Below the pieces are notes generated by a model. The model was not told the origin of the DNA and did not search any database. It was given only the letters and a program-made list of their open reading frames with translations. From positions 30,296,811 through 30,360,810 of the forward strand of contig OY282605.1 in the NCBI GenBank assembly GCA_958298945.1: a DNA stretch of 64,000 bases, read 5' to 3'. Source of the DNA: Atherix ibis. Its lineage: Eukaryota > Arthropoda > Insecta > Diptera > Athericidae. The position numbers and the translations under genes are program-made. Below, piece after piece: positions 10,845 through 22,990 of the stretch (within the stretch, counting starts at the first letter, position 1; every line of letters starts with the position of its first letter).

Positions 10845-13060
10845 AGTGTATTTCTCGTTATAAAAAGTTTCCTAAACTAATATCCTTTTTTATTATTAAA
10901 TCGTTATATAAAATAATTTATTTACAATAATATCTCGTTATAATAAATATATTCAATTCCAAATATATTTTCTCGTTATAAAAAAACCGTTTCAATATCG
11001 AATATCCTTTTTCGTTATAAAAAAACTAAAAGTTGCAATCATGATTAGAGCCTTTCTTGTTCTTGAAAATTGTTTATTACCAAAAGCCTTTTTCCATTAT
11101 ATTAAAAGGTTTTATATCCGATTATCCTTTCTCGTTATAAAAATAAATACCATTCTTTATTATTCTTTCTCGTAATATAAAATATTCTATTCATGAATAT
11201 CCTAACTGGCTATAATAAAAATAGCCTATCTCATTATAGAAATAGTTTATTTGTTCCCAAATAGCCTATTTCATTACACAAATAGTTTCACTTACCAAAA
11301 ATGTTTGCCTTAATACGAAAAGATGGTCGAATGTTTTTGGTAAGTGAAACTTTTATAAGCCTTATAAAAGTTTTACTTACCAAAAATCATTTCTCGTTAT
11401 AAAAAGAAAGTCTACTTCGACCATATTTTCATATTAAGGCAAAAGTTTCATTCCCAAATATCCTTTCTTGTTATGTAAAACGTTTTATTTATAAATATCA
11501 TTTTTCTTTATAAAAAAAGTAATGGTTTCAATCATGATAAGCCTTTCTCATTATAGAAAAGTTGGACTTACCAAAAATCTTTTCTCGTTAAAAAAAGAAA
11601 GTCTTATTCGACAATCTTATCGTATTAGGGCAAAAGTTTCATTCCCAAATATCCTTTCTTGTTATATAAAACGTTTTATTTATAAATATCCCTTTCCATT
11701 ATAAAAAAAGGAAATATTGCAATCCTGATAAGCCTTTCTCGTTATATAAAAGTTTTACTTACCAAAAATCTTTTCTCGTTATAAAAAAAAATTATATTCG
11801 ACTATCTTTTCGTATTAAGCCAAAAATTTCATTTCCAAATATCCTTTCTTGTTATATAAAACGTTTTATTTATAAATATCCTTTTTCATTATAAAAAAGT
11901 AAAGGTTGCAGTCCTGATAAGCCTTTCTCGTTATATAAAAGTTTTACTTACCAAAAATCTTTTCTCGTTATAAAAAAAAATCATATTCGACTATCTCTTC
12001 GTATTAAGGCAAAAGTTTCATTCCCAAATATCCTTTCTTGTTATATAAAACGTTTTATTTGTAAATATCCTTTTTCATTATGAAAAAAGTAAAGGTTCCA
12101 ATCCTGATTTGCCTTTATCATTATATAAAGGTTTTATTACCAAAAATCTTTTCTCTTTATAAAAAAAATTAACATTCGACCATGTTTTCGTATTAAGGCA
12201 AAAATTTCATTCACAAAGATGCTTTCTTATTATATAAAACGTTTTATTTATAAATATCCTTTTTTGTTATGAAAAAGCTTTCTTTGTTATAAAAAAAGTA
12301 AAGGTTGCAATCCTGATAAGCCTTTCTCGTTATAGAAAAGTTTTACTTACCAAAAATCTTTTCTCGTTATAACAAAAAAATCATTTTTTGTTATATAAAA
12401 TGTTTTACTTATAAATATTCTTTTTTTATTTAAAAAAAGTAAAGGTTGTAATCCTGATAAGCCTTTTTCGTTATAGAAAACTTTCACTTAGCAAAAATCT
12501 TGTTTGACCATTTTTTCGTATAAGGGCAAAAGTTTCATTCCCAAATATCCTTTCTTGTTATATTAAACGTTTTATTTATAAATATCCTTTTTCATTATAA
12601 AAAAGTAAAGGTTTCAATGCTGATATGCCTTCCTCATTAAAAAAATAGTTTCACTTACCAAAAATCTTTTCTCTTTATAAAAAAAATTAACATTCGACCA
12701 TGTTTTCGTATTAAGGCAAAAATTTCATTTCCAAATATCCCTTCTTGTTATATAAAACGTTTTCTTTATAAATAATCCTTTTCTTTATAAAAAAAAAGTA
12801 AAGGTTTTAATCCTGACAAGCCTTTCTCGTTATATAAAAGTTTTACTTACCAAAAATCTTTTCTCGTTATAAAAAAAAAATCATATTCGACTATCTTTTC
12901 GTATTAAGGCAAAAGTTTCATTCCCAAAAATCCTTTCTTGTTATACAAAACGTTTTATTTATAAATATCATTTTTCGTTATAAAAAAAAGTAAAGGTTGC
13001 AATCCTGATAAGCCTTTTTCGTTATAGGATAGATTTTATTACCGAAAATCTTTTCTTGTT
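10845..13060. repeat. satellite with five-monomer, about 190-bp higher-order repeat
   Basis: The basic monomer is 36-41 bp and begins CCTTTCTCGTTATA followed by a variable second half. In the ordered part, five distinct monomers repeat as a set. The first is marked by ACTTACCAAAAAT, the second by TATTCGACTAT, the third by GTATTAAGGC, the fourth by AACGTTTTATTTATAAATAT and the fifth by AAAGGTTGCAATCCTGAT. CTTACCAAAAAT recurs at about 11376, 11566, 11757, 11946, 12132, 12346, 12484, 12653, 12844 and 13040, mostly 186-196 bp apart, with one deleted unit. The left flank (10845-11290) has the same monomers more diverged and without the fixed order. Confidence 0.9.
11334..11386. repeat. near-perfect palindrome inside the satellite
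   Basis: Arms of 26 bp (11334-11359 and 11361-11386) match at 25 positions with one spacer base. Just to the left (about 11307-11322) the GTATTAAGGC monomer is inverted. This marks an inversion junction in the array. Confidence 0.85.
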
Positions 13061-14290
13061 TAGTCGAAAGTTTAATTACCGATTATCCTAACCATAATGA
13101 TCCTCTTGTTAAAATATATCATCGTTTCCTTTTCCCATAAATACTCATAACCTTTTAAAGAAAGAAATTAGCCAAGATATCTCTTGAAACCTTATAATGA
13201 CATGTCACTTATTTCACTCCTGTTATTGTGAATATCTTCGTCGTAAAATCTACTTTTTACAGTTTTCATTACAACTATATAAGATAGTTAAGAAAGTTAA
13301 AAAATTTTATTATAATATTTTCATATCGTTTGTAAATTTTCACATTTAAAAATTTTAATTCCTTTGAGAAAGTTCAACAACGTGCATTCATGTAGAGAAG
13401 AGTAAATTATTATAAAGTGTTTTTTTTAAGTAGGGTTATGAAAGGTTGTTTTGTTCATAGTGCAGAAACAGAAGCTTCTGATGGGACTATTACAATAAAC
13501 ACTACAATGGTAAATATAAGGAAGTGTTTAAAGCAGCTCTTTAGTAAAAAATGAGCTATATTTCCGCTTAAGCCAAGTACATTTTTGCTGAATAATAGCA
13601 CTTTTCAAAAAGTACAAATATGCATTGTGATCCAGAATTGTTGCCTGAGTAGACTCGCTTGTAGATGGAAGGTAGACTCACCGCGGTGCGATTGGAGAAA
13701 AATATTAGTTCTACTGCAATGTTACTACAATACGAATTGCCTTCTACTAGTATATACTCAAATTATTGTACGTTTACTAATTTTTTGCTGGTTACCTATC
13801 TTATATTAATAGTGTATGCAATCCGCCTTCATACTAGTAACTTTATCAAATTTTTTCTATAATATTATAAATTCAAAGTCTTTGGTATAAAAAGAGTATA
13901 CGCAAATGATCAAGGAATATAGAATTGCAGAATAAATTCGAATACATGAGAAAATGAAAAGATCACATTTAGAGAAAAAATGCATAAAAAGTTAAATGGT
14001 AAACTACAAAACATACTTAATAAGAATAGTACAAGTACGACGAATATATGCTTAAAAAATACTAGTTTAAAGAAAATAGTAAATAATAAGAGCATAAGTA
14101 CAATAGCAAATGAAAGATAAAAATAGAGAAACAAAAATACATAACAATAAATCAAATAATACCTTGGATGAAATTTGTTGAGAAAATGTTTTCACCTTTG
14201 ATGAAGAAATTGTTCTACTTATCTTTACATTCAGCAAATAGACAGGTAGAAAGATGAATGGTGAATGACTTGTTCCCAAGTTGAGACATA
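13061..14290. other. spacer, no gene recognised
   Basis: Less repetitive, still A/T-rich. Short open frames exist at 13585-13862 and on the minus strand near 13910-14279, without recognisable motifs. Confidence 0.4.
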
Positions 14291-14311
14291 TTGATAGATA
14301 GATAGATAGTC
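14291..14311 (+). repeat. GATA microsatellite
   Basis: About five tandem GATA units. Confidence 0.8.
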
Positions 14312-14832
14312 AGTCGATTGGATGATGGTTAAATGGTGGGTGTTCGCATCCTTATTGAGACTATAATATAATGACGCACCAATAATATACAATTCGATAT
14401 CGAAAGAATTTTGTCCCTCTTCCTTTGCAATTTTTCATGCCAAAGTGTATTTATTTAATTTAACTGAAAACATGTACACTTCTCGCATAGATTGATTTAT
14501 ATTGAACGATTCTGAAATGAGGATTCTTCTAATTTTGTTATTGTTTTTTCCGATTTTTTCTATTCTTTGTTTTATTTTTCAAATTGATCTTCGAGATCAG
14601 AAGCTTTCCACAAAGCTCCGCCATTAACAAAGGACTCGAAGAAAAGCAATCTCATAATTGGATTGAATTCTGTTTTGTATTTTATTTTATTAACATGAGC
14701 ACTTTCAGCTGATTCAGTTTTCTATTCCTTTCAGTACTGGTTTCAATCATTCATTATTTCCAATAAAGTATATAATCTAATTCGACTGTATTTTCTTCTT
14801 CTTCTAGATAATCAGAAGGCATATTCTTTTTA
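14312..14832. other. AT-rich spacer
   Basis: No gene or repeat is recognised between the GATA tract and the duplication to the right. Confidence 0.4.
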
Positions 14833-15386
14833 GTTCAAGAATATTTTAAGGTATTTCTTATTTAACGGGTATTTTTTTGTTTGTTTGCCAGTCAGATTGT
14901 AAATTATTCTGAGAATGCTTTTTAAAAATATATTTTCGTTGTATTTTTTATTATATAATTTCTTTATTATATTGTATATAAATTATATTTATATAGTCGA
15001 CGAATTTTTTTATTTTTGCATAAATAAATTTTTAAAAAAGTGTCCTTTTAACAGCGCTCAGAAAGTTATTTGCATTAGCTATAAATAGTAAGGAGTCAAG
15101 AACCTATACAAAAACTCTTAGTAAATGAAGATCCTTTTTCGATATTTTAAGAAATTTCTTACTAAGCGGGTATTTTTTTTTTTTGGCAACTGAATTGTAA
15201 ATTTATTTCGAAAATATTATTTAAAATTATTTATAAAATACTTTTATTAAATATATTTTCTTATTTACGCATAAATCAATTTAAAAAAAAGTGCTCTTTT
15301 AGTAACACTTAGGAAGTTACGAGTATTTGTATTATCTTCAATTGGTATTAAGGCAAAAATGCAATACAAAAACTCTCATTAAATGT
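14833..15386. repeat. diverged tandem duplication, units of about 295 and 258 bp
   Basis: Unit 1 (14833-15128) and unit 2 (15129-15386) share, in the same order, ATATTTTAAG, GGGTATTTTTTT, a CAGNTTGTAAAT-like stretch, TTTTTGCATAAAT or TTACGCATAAAT, AAAAAAGTGYYCTTTTA, GAAGTTA and ACAAAAACTCT. They are clearly homologous but diverged and differ in length. The mariner at 15390 follows immediately. Confidence 0.65.
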
Positions 15387-15389
15387 ATA

Positions 15390-15957
15390 CGAAAAAAATT
15401 ATTTATTTATTTATGAATATCTATTTTGTCCCCTTTAAAGTTATCCCCACCAGATCTAATACACTTGTGCCAACGTTTTTTCCAATTCGCGAAGCACTTT
15501 AAAATATCATTTTTGTGATCTTATTCAGCTCCTCCTTCGATGCCATTTTTATCTCCTTAATCGTAGCATAACGTTGTCCTTTCATGGGGCTCTTCAGTTT
15601 CGGGAATAAGAAAAAGTCACAAGGGGCCAGATCTGGGGAATATGGTAGCTGCGGCATTATTGGTAATGTTGTTTTTGGCAAAATTTTTGTCATGGTGCAA
15701 AAGCCAATTTTTGTTCTTCCACAAATCCGGGCATTCCTGGCGGATTTCTTTGCGCAACTTGTGCATAACTATGGAAAGAATTCATGAAGCACCACGCCCC
15801 TGTAATCGAAGAAAACTGTCTTTCACATGCCCCGGAACGCTTTTCGTCGTTCGCATCTTCTCAGCCCTCTGAGAACATTTTGTACCATCGATAAACATTG
15901 CTTCGGTCCAAGATAGCTTCATACCTAAAATTCGCGATACTTTTTCAACAGACATCG
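15390..15957 (-). mobile_element. mariner (DD34D) deletion derivative
   Basis: The right end is the complement of a CGATGTCTGTTGAAAAAGTA terminal repeat, flanked by TA at 15958-15959. The left end keeps only CGA before a deletion, with TA at 15388-15389. Minus-strand frames give YSPDLAPCDFFLFPKLK (about 15600) and TKIL-type remnants of the region before it. Only 568 bp. Same family as 1186-1892 and 38025-38905. Confidence 0.75.
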
Positions 15958-15959
15958 TA

Positions 15960-17389
15960 TGCTTAGATTGTTTACAAGTTAAAAAGATTTAATGAAAACC
16001 TCCCTTTGAAAATTTCCTCCAACTTCATAAAAAATTATTTAAAATTTATTTTAAAACTTTATTAAATATATATTTTAGACTACCAAATTTTATACCAAAA
16101 GTCAAAAAAAAAACAACTAACATTTTACAAAAACATCCCCTAAAAAATGTCCCCCAATTTCGTAAAATATTATTTGTTTATTCGTTTTTTTTTTTGTTCA
16201 TTCTACTTTTTTTTATGGATTCTTGTAAATGAAAGTTACCAAACATAAATAGCTTAAAAGTTAAGATAGATGATGCAGAAAAGAAAGCTCCGATAAAAAT
16301 AAAATCGATATGGTCCTGGAATTGAATTTTTAGACCTTTATTTGTAATAAGAAAATAAATTACATCATATATTACATATGGTCGGTCACGTAGAACATCA
16401 TCGACATGCTAACACATAAGGATAACGCCTTTCCGAATCCCTGCACTATACACAAACTGTTATCGTACAATACCATTCCAAAAATACTGAAAGGGTTTAA
16501 TATATTCCTATTCTTCGATTTTATTCTATATAGAATATCGTATTCACTGTATAGGTTTCTGCATATATATAGCATATATGGAATGAATCAAGCCCTTTTG
16601 TTATATTTTACCACCTGAACCTAAACATTACATGATCTGTTTACCTTCTATTCAGGCATTTTTGTCCAAAATCCAACTTCGACATTTTCTTGTTATATCG
16701 AAAATAGGCAGTTCTATTTTTTTCCCTACAAAATAGAAATTTCCTTTTCCATTTTTCTTTTTCTTGTAGTAATAATTTTTCAATATATTTACACATTAAT
16801 AGGTTAAAGAAAAATGCAAAACATGCAATTTAAGCTAAGATACGGACCGGAATGGATGCTATAATCTTAGCTTTACATGCGTATCGTTTAGCAGGACATG
16901 AAATATGATCGAAAATTTGTATTTTTTTTTTCACTACCCTTTTTTTCTATCAAAAAGTCACGTAAAATTCACATTTATTAATCGATGGACTATTAGTTGA
17001 AATAATGCAATCTAATTCAAAGATATTATCTCTAGGAAATTGAACTTTTTCGTTATACGAAAAGTAATTTTTTTTTTTTACTTATTTAGAATATTTGATC
17101 ATTATTCAAATAAATTGATTCTTAGATGGTATTTGAATATAAATAATAGATATAATAATAAAAATAAATTATACTGAAAATGGAATTAAAGAAATTACAA
17201 ATAATATTCAGAAGGAAGATATGAAAAGGGCTGGCTATAAAATTTTTGGATGGTTCGAATATGGCTGGTTAATTTTGAGTTTGGGTTATTATTTGAAATT
17301 TATTATTTTAGTAAAATAACCAATAAAATATTATATGTTAAGAATTTAAAAAAAAAATTAAAAAAACTGAAGAAAAAGTTCTTTGAACA
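15960..17389. other. AT-rich spacer
   Basis: No gene recognised. Short open frames near 16372-16618 on both strands lack motifs. Confidence 0.4.
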
Positions 17390-18080
17390 TTTTTAAATTT
17401 TGCGGGATAGTGAAATGTCAAAAAAAATTACATGCTCACTGAGGGTGTTTGTTTATGAAAGTTATGAATTGGCGACTTCTTTTATTAGAAGGTTTTGCCT
17501 CGTCAGTATAAACTAGTCTCAAATTTAAAGTAAAATTACGTGCGTAGTTTGTTTTATGTCAAAAATATGTTCAGGGTCACTGAGGGTTTTTGTTTATTGG
17601 AGGTCTGGATCAATGTAAAAAAAATCCTATCTCGTCCGACTTACGTAGACTCAAATTAAAGACTTAACTAGACTCAAGCTTGTTTCGTACCTAGACTTAT
17701 CTAGACTCAAAGCTTGTTTTGTGCCAAAAAAATATATATACTATCACTGATGGTATTTGTTAAATTTTGAATTTTTCAAAAGATGATTTCCTAATTGTAG
17801 GTCTGACCCAATTGAGAAAAAAAATCTCGCCTTGTCAGTCTGGCCTAGTCTCAAACTAAAGATGAAAGTACGTGACGAGCTTGTTTTGTGCTCAAAAATA
17901 TATAAACGGTTACTGAGGGTGTTTGTTTACTTTTGGAGCTTTCTAATTGGAGGTCTGACTTAATTGCAAAAAAATTTTGTCACGTCAGCATTTATGAAAT
18001 TAAATATAAGTCACGTGACGATCTGGTTTTATATAAAAAAAATTTACACAGTCACTGTGAGTTTTAGTTTCTTTTTTAAT
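17390..18080. repeat. tandem repeat, four to five units of about 140-167 bp
   Basis: The marker CACTGAGGGTGTTTGTTT or a close variant starts at about 17437, 17578, 17745, 17911 and 18053. Between markers the units share GGAGGTCTGACYYAATTG, a TCGTCAGTMTGRCCTAGTCT-like stretch, AAATTAAAG and ACGTGACGAGCTTGTTTTGTG. The unit length alternates between about 140 and 167 bp. An extra copy of CAGCATTTATGAAATTAAAT lies at about 18411. Confidence 0.8.
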
Positions 18081-18764
18081 TTTTAAAAATGCGAATTTTT
18101 GAAATTTATAACTTTTACTTACAAAGTTTTATCATTTCCCTAACTTTCCATTTTGATATTAAAACACTATAAGTCAAATTAATACGTATAGTAGATAATA
18201 AATATTGAACATTTTCTACTCCGGTTATTTTTCTATTAACTCATGCATAACATTATCATAAATTTGTTTATTACATACTTAACTATTTTTGATTACTTCA
18301 TTAGCAAATATAATCGGCTTTTCCTAGCATATTAAACTGATAATAGAAAATAAAACCTAACTAATAATTCGATGTTAATGTTAGTATATAAATACAAGAA
18401 CATTTTTTGATCAGCATTTATGAAATTAAATATAAACCAAATGATTTATCTCAGGAAATCTTGTCAATATATTTATGGACATTTTAGGAATTTTTCCAAT
18501 TTTCTTAGGTTTTCTTTTAAGTTTTAAAAATAAAATTAGAATTATTAAAGAAGTTTATTTTTTGTGAAAGTATCGGAAAATTGGGAGAACAATTTTAAAT
18601 AGAAAAATATTAAATTATTTAAGAAAAATTAAAAAAAATAACTACTGAAAAGATAATTTAAGTTTCAGACAAAATTTTTCTATTTTGGAATAGTTTTGAA
18701 AATATCCATTCATTCCGAATAATATCTAATGAACTTTACTTAAATGTAACTTTTACGGAAATAA
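18081..18764. other. AT-rich spacer between two repeat arrays
   Basis: No gene recognised; it holds the stray CAGCATTTATGAAATTAAAT copy noted for the array to the left. Confidence 0.4.
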
Positions 18765-20335
18765 AATGTTTACCAGGAAAAATATTGAATGTAAAAATTT
18801 TGAATCGGAAAATTTTTAATTGGATATATTTTAATTAAAAAAAAATTTTAATTAAAAAAAATGACTACCATTAGAAATTATTTCAGTTAAAAAAAATTTT
18901 ATGACAAAGCTTTTGCCGAAATAATTTTTACTGAAAAAATTTCTACTAAAAAAATTTGAACTAAAAATTTTTTGACTAAAAATAGTGTTTTTGGATAAAT
19001 TTTTACTAAAAATAGTTTTATTGAAAATATTTTTACTGAAAAATTGTTTACTGGAAATACAATATTATTACTGAAAATATTTTTACTGAAAATATTTTTA
19101 CTGAAAATATTTTTACTGAAAATATTTTTACTGAAAATATTTTTACTGAAAATATTTTTACTGAAAATATTTTTACTGAAAATATTTTTACTGAAAATAT
19201 TTTTACTGAAATAATTTTTACTGAAATATTTTTACTCAAAATAGTTTTACGGAAGATATGTTTACTGAAAAGTTGTTTATTGAAAATATTTAAACTGAGA
19301 AAATGTTAACTAACATGTTTTTAATGAAAATATTTTTACTGAAAAAATTTCAACTGAACAAATTTCTACTGAAAAAATTTCATCTGAAAAAATTTTAACT
19401 GAAAAAATTATAACCGAAAATATTTTTACTGAAAATATTTTTAATAAACAAATTTTTACTGAAAAAATTGTTGCTAGAAAATTTTTTACAGAACAAATTT
19501 TTACAGAAAATAATTTAACTGAAAATATTTCTACTGAAAAAATTTTTACTGAAAATAATTTTACTGAAAATATTTCGACTGAACAATTTTTATCTGAAAA
19601 AATCGGCCCTCTGAGAACATTTTGTACCATCGATAAACATTGCTTCGGTCCAAGGTAGCTTCATACCTAAAATTCGCGATATTTTTTCAACAGACATCGT
19701 ATGGTTAAATTGTTTACAATTACTTGATTAGATATTTAATAGAACAATATCACAGAATATTTAATAGAACAATATCACAAAAAAATTAATATAATTTTTT
19801 ACAGAACAAATTTTTACAGAAAATAATTTAACTGAAAATATTTCCACTGAAAAAATTTTTACTGAAAATAATTTTACTGAAAATATTTCGACTGAAGAAT
19901 TTTTATTTGAAAAAATTTTTACTGAACAAATTTTAACTGAAAATATTTTTACTGAAAATATTATTACTGAATAAATTTTTACTAGAAAAATGTTTACGGA
20001 ACAAATTTTTACAGAAACTAATTTTACTGAAAATAAATGGTTCTACTGAACAAATTTGATCTGAAAAATTTTTAATTAAAATATTTTTACTGAAAAATTT
20101 TCTACTGAACAAATTTTATTTGAAAAAGTTTTTACTGAAAACACTTTTACTGAAAAAGTTTTTACTGAAAATATTTCCACTGAAAAAATGTTTACTGAAA
20201 ATATTTCTACTGAACAATTTTTATCTGAAAATATTTTTAATGAAAAAATTTCTATTGAAAATATTTCTACTGTACAAATTCTATCTGAAAAATATTTTAC
20301 TGAACAAATTTTATATGAAATTATTTTAATAGTGT
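18765..20335. repeat. 15-bp minisatellite (ACTGAAAATATTTTT)
   Basis: Perfect tandem copies of the 15-mer run from about 19068 to 19213. Variants (ACTGAAAAAATTTTT, ACTGAACAAATTTTT and similar) extend to both sides. Because 15 is a multiple of three, long pentapeptide frames appear on both strands (FSVKI on the minus strand); I treat these as by-products, not genes. A foreign block interrupts the array at 19605-19794. Confidence 0.9.
19605..19794 (-). mobile_element. captured mariner end plus its former flank, inside the minisatellite
   Basis: Positions 19605-19704 match the right end of the mariner at about 15861-15957, including its terminal repeat. The match continues past the transposon boundary (ATTGTTTACAA is shared). 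The rest holds a 25-bp tandem doublet around ATATTTAATAGAACAATATC (19729-19778). The block is flanked by a direct duplication of about 123 bp of the array (19482-19604 and 19795-19917, only three or four differences). Confidence 0.85.
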
Positions 20336-21779
20336 ACAAAACTTTTGTAGATATTTATTATGATCTTGTGTGAATCCTAACAACTTTTCCTTAAAATATT
20401 AACAATTTTAAGAAAAGTAATAAAAACCTAATTATTATGTATGGAAAATTCTTTTATCGAAGATATCATAACTGATCTTATTAAAGATGTCATAAAAGTC
20501 TCTTCGATATCAAACTTGAACGTAAAAAGACATTTTCAAATAATATGTTGAATAATCAAAATGATTCGCATGCATTTTCTATGAATTATTCATTCATCTC
20601 AGACAGATTGGTTTTCTAAACAATCATAATATTGATAAGGAAAAGATACGACAACTTACAAAGAGTGGATGAACTTACCAATGAATAAAACCGAATATCT
20701 AAAAGAACACAATTTTTATTTATAGAAGCTCTACTGGATATTGTGTAATATTCCATTTATGATATTCGAATATGGATACAAAAGTAATATTCATTATATT
20801 GATTAGTTTCCATATAAATTATTTTTAAGAAAGAAAAAAAAAACTTTTATATTATGGGAAATTTTGTATAACATCCAGTAAATTATAATAAAATAGTCAG
20901 AATTTCTCCTTGATAATATTTTTCCTACATTTTTATATCGGTGAAAATATCAGTAAAGATTTCGTTATAAATTAAATTATATTAGAAATATTTTTATATA
21001 AAATATTTCTCCGGAGGATTTTAATTTTCTATAAAACTGATTAAAATAAAATATTTAATTTTTTCATACTATTAAATGAATTTCTAATTTAAGGATCAGT
21101 TATGCTGTAGAATTTTTATTTAAAATACTATAGTTCCACATTGAAAATTCTAATAAAATTCTTCACGTACCTCTCATCACTGACAAGAAGTTTCAACGGA
21201 AAATAGTATAAAACGGAAAAATTGAAGGTGTATTTTTAATTACTTTCGAAATATTTTACATGCTGCAAAAATATTAAAATAGAAAAAAAAGCTGTAGTTT
21301 CGCCATCCCTAACCCATTTAGTGTAAATTAATTAATAACAAACCTAGTATTTAGTTGTTCATGCTCTGGTTTTAGGAATTTCTAATTTGCTGTGACGAAA
21401 AAAAAACCCAAAGAAACGTGGAGCAAAAGTTGGTGAAACTGTCGACTGTATTGGGGATAAAATGTTGAAAAAATTTTCCCATAAAACCACATGACATTTT
21501 CCATATGTGCAAATGTCATAAAGTACGGGGAAGTTTTTTTCTTCCACATTCTGCAAATTGTAGTTGAAGTTTTTCTTTTTTTAAGGAAAGAAGGCAGCAA
21601 CAACAGAAAAAATTATAACAGCCAAAATAAAATGAGAAAAAATACTTTTATACTACCGAGTATACAAACACATATGAGAGATATTAAAAGTGGAAGAAAA
21701 GAAGTTAAATAAATTTACAAAAAAAAATATTTTTGAGTGTTAAAGGGGAAGTAGAAGAAGAATATTTTAAATAACACTA
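20336..21779. other. AT-rich spacer
   Basis: No gene recognised. Overlapping open frames at 21359-21712 on both strands have no motif I know. Confidence 0.4.
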
Positions 21780-22990
21780 CTGCAAGTGCTTAACAGTTGG
21801 GGACGATTTGAATACAGACGAGCAGGATGGTAATTTTAACCCTCCCGTCAACGTCCTGTGCACATGATAAATTCGGAAATTTTTCTCATTTGCGACACTG
21901 ATCCGTAACTGCATTTCCATGAATGAACGCTTGACTGCACCGCAGGCTCGATTCAACTTCAACTCCAGACAACTACTAATGCAATCAGAAACCAACTCCG
22001 TCAACGTGTTCATCCGCAACGTTTCTTCACTCACGTGCACCTATTTCTGTGGTGTTGCTCGCTCACCTGAGGAGAATATAATTTCCACCTGCCTCAAGGT
22101 GGTAGAGTTGGCCGAATATCGCAGTGTTCTGATGTTGTTTGTACTGCTTCAGAAGAGTTCTGATGATAGTGGAATTAATAAAAGTGGTCGCGGTTTCGAT
22201 GCATGCTTGTTGGTTCGTTTGGCTTATCTATGATAGCAATTGTACTGACGACGAAAATAATACCAACAACACCAGTTGAAGTACCAACGCAACCGACCAC
22301 TCTGCAAGCAATGCGACACGCTTCAGCAAGTACCGAATTTCTGTAGTGTTGGTGTCACTACGAGCTAAATGAACAACGTCCTGGCCTACCTGTGTCACTG
22401 TGAGCACACATCCGCAAAAAGACGGAAGTGCATACCTGAACGCATGTAAAGTCCACCAACCTGTTATCATCTCTGTTCACCTGATACTCTTCGGCAGCAA
22501 AGCCACTTGTTCGGTTGTTCTGGCTTCGTGCTGTTTGCGCGCATATTCGTTCCAAACAAGAACACTTTTGATGGACGACAAGAATAGTGACAACCGCAAC
22601 CACCGACACAGCGACATCAACAACAGCTTCAACCACAAAGTCAGCAACAATTCTATCCAATATCAACTACAATTTTACCAGCAAAAAGTATGTTTGCTTT
22701 GCCGGGTCTTTATTATCTACCTGTGGGAACTATCGCCATAGTACACGTGCCCACACATATAATGTTGGTGTGTATTTTGTGCAATAGTTGGAAAACTCAC
22801 CGCTGTCATCCTTTCCACAGTCACTTCGCTTAGTTGAGGTCGTGTTTACGTTCTGTTGCAAGATGCCACCGTTCAGTCTGAAAAGCGCGCTTCGTCAATT
22901 CACTGAATTCTGCACAAAATAAGTGACGGTTGCGATAAAACCGTATCGCAAACAATCACATCTTAAGGGTTTGTATCCGATTTACTACCC
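21780..22990. other. GC-richer block of unknown origin
   Basis: This stretch is visibly richer in G+C than either flank and has sharp borders. It contains several overlapping medium frames on both strands: plus 21919-22233 (104 codons), plus 22400-22741 (113), and minus 22358-22666 (102). A CAA/CAG/CAN-rich run at 22588-22665 resembles the glutamine-coding (opa) repeats of fly exons. The Gln frame is closed by a TGA at its start and no convincing splice sites border it. A small frame starts at 22230 (38 codons, Thr/Pro-rich). It may be an exon or UTR of a gene with other exons outside, or an old insertion. No function can be assigned. Confidence 0.35.

Noticed and set aside
19048..20339. Long pentapeptide-repeat proteins (FSVKI and variants)
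   Set aside because: Direct consequence of a 15-bp minisatellite; frames appear on both strands without start context or flanking gene structure.
22358..22666. Minus-strand 102-codon Val-rich frame
   Set aside because: It is the complement of the CAA/CAN-rich stretch and is low-complexity; no splice or start support.
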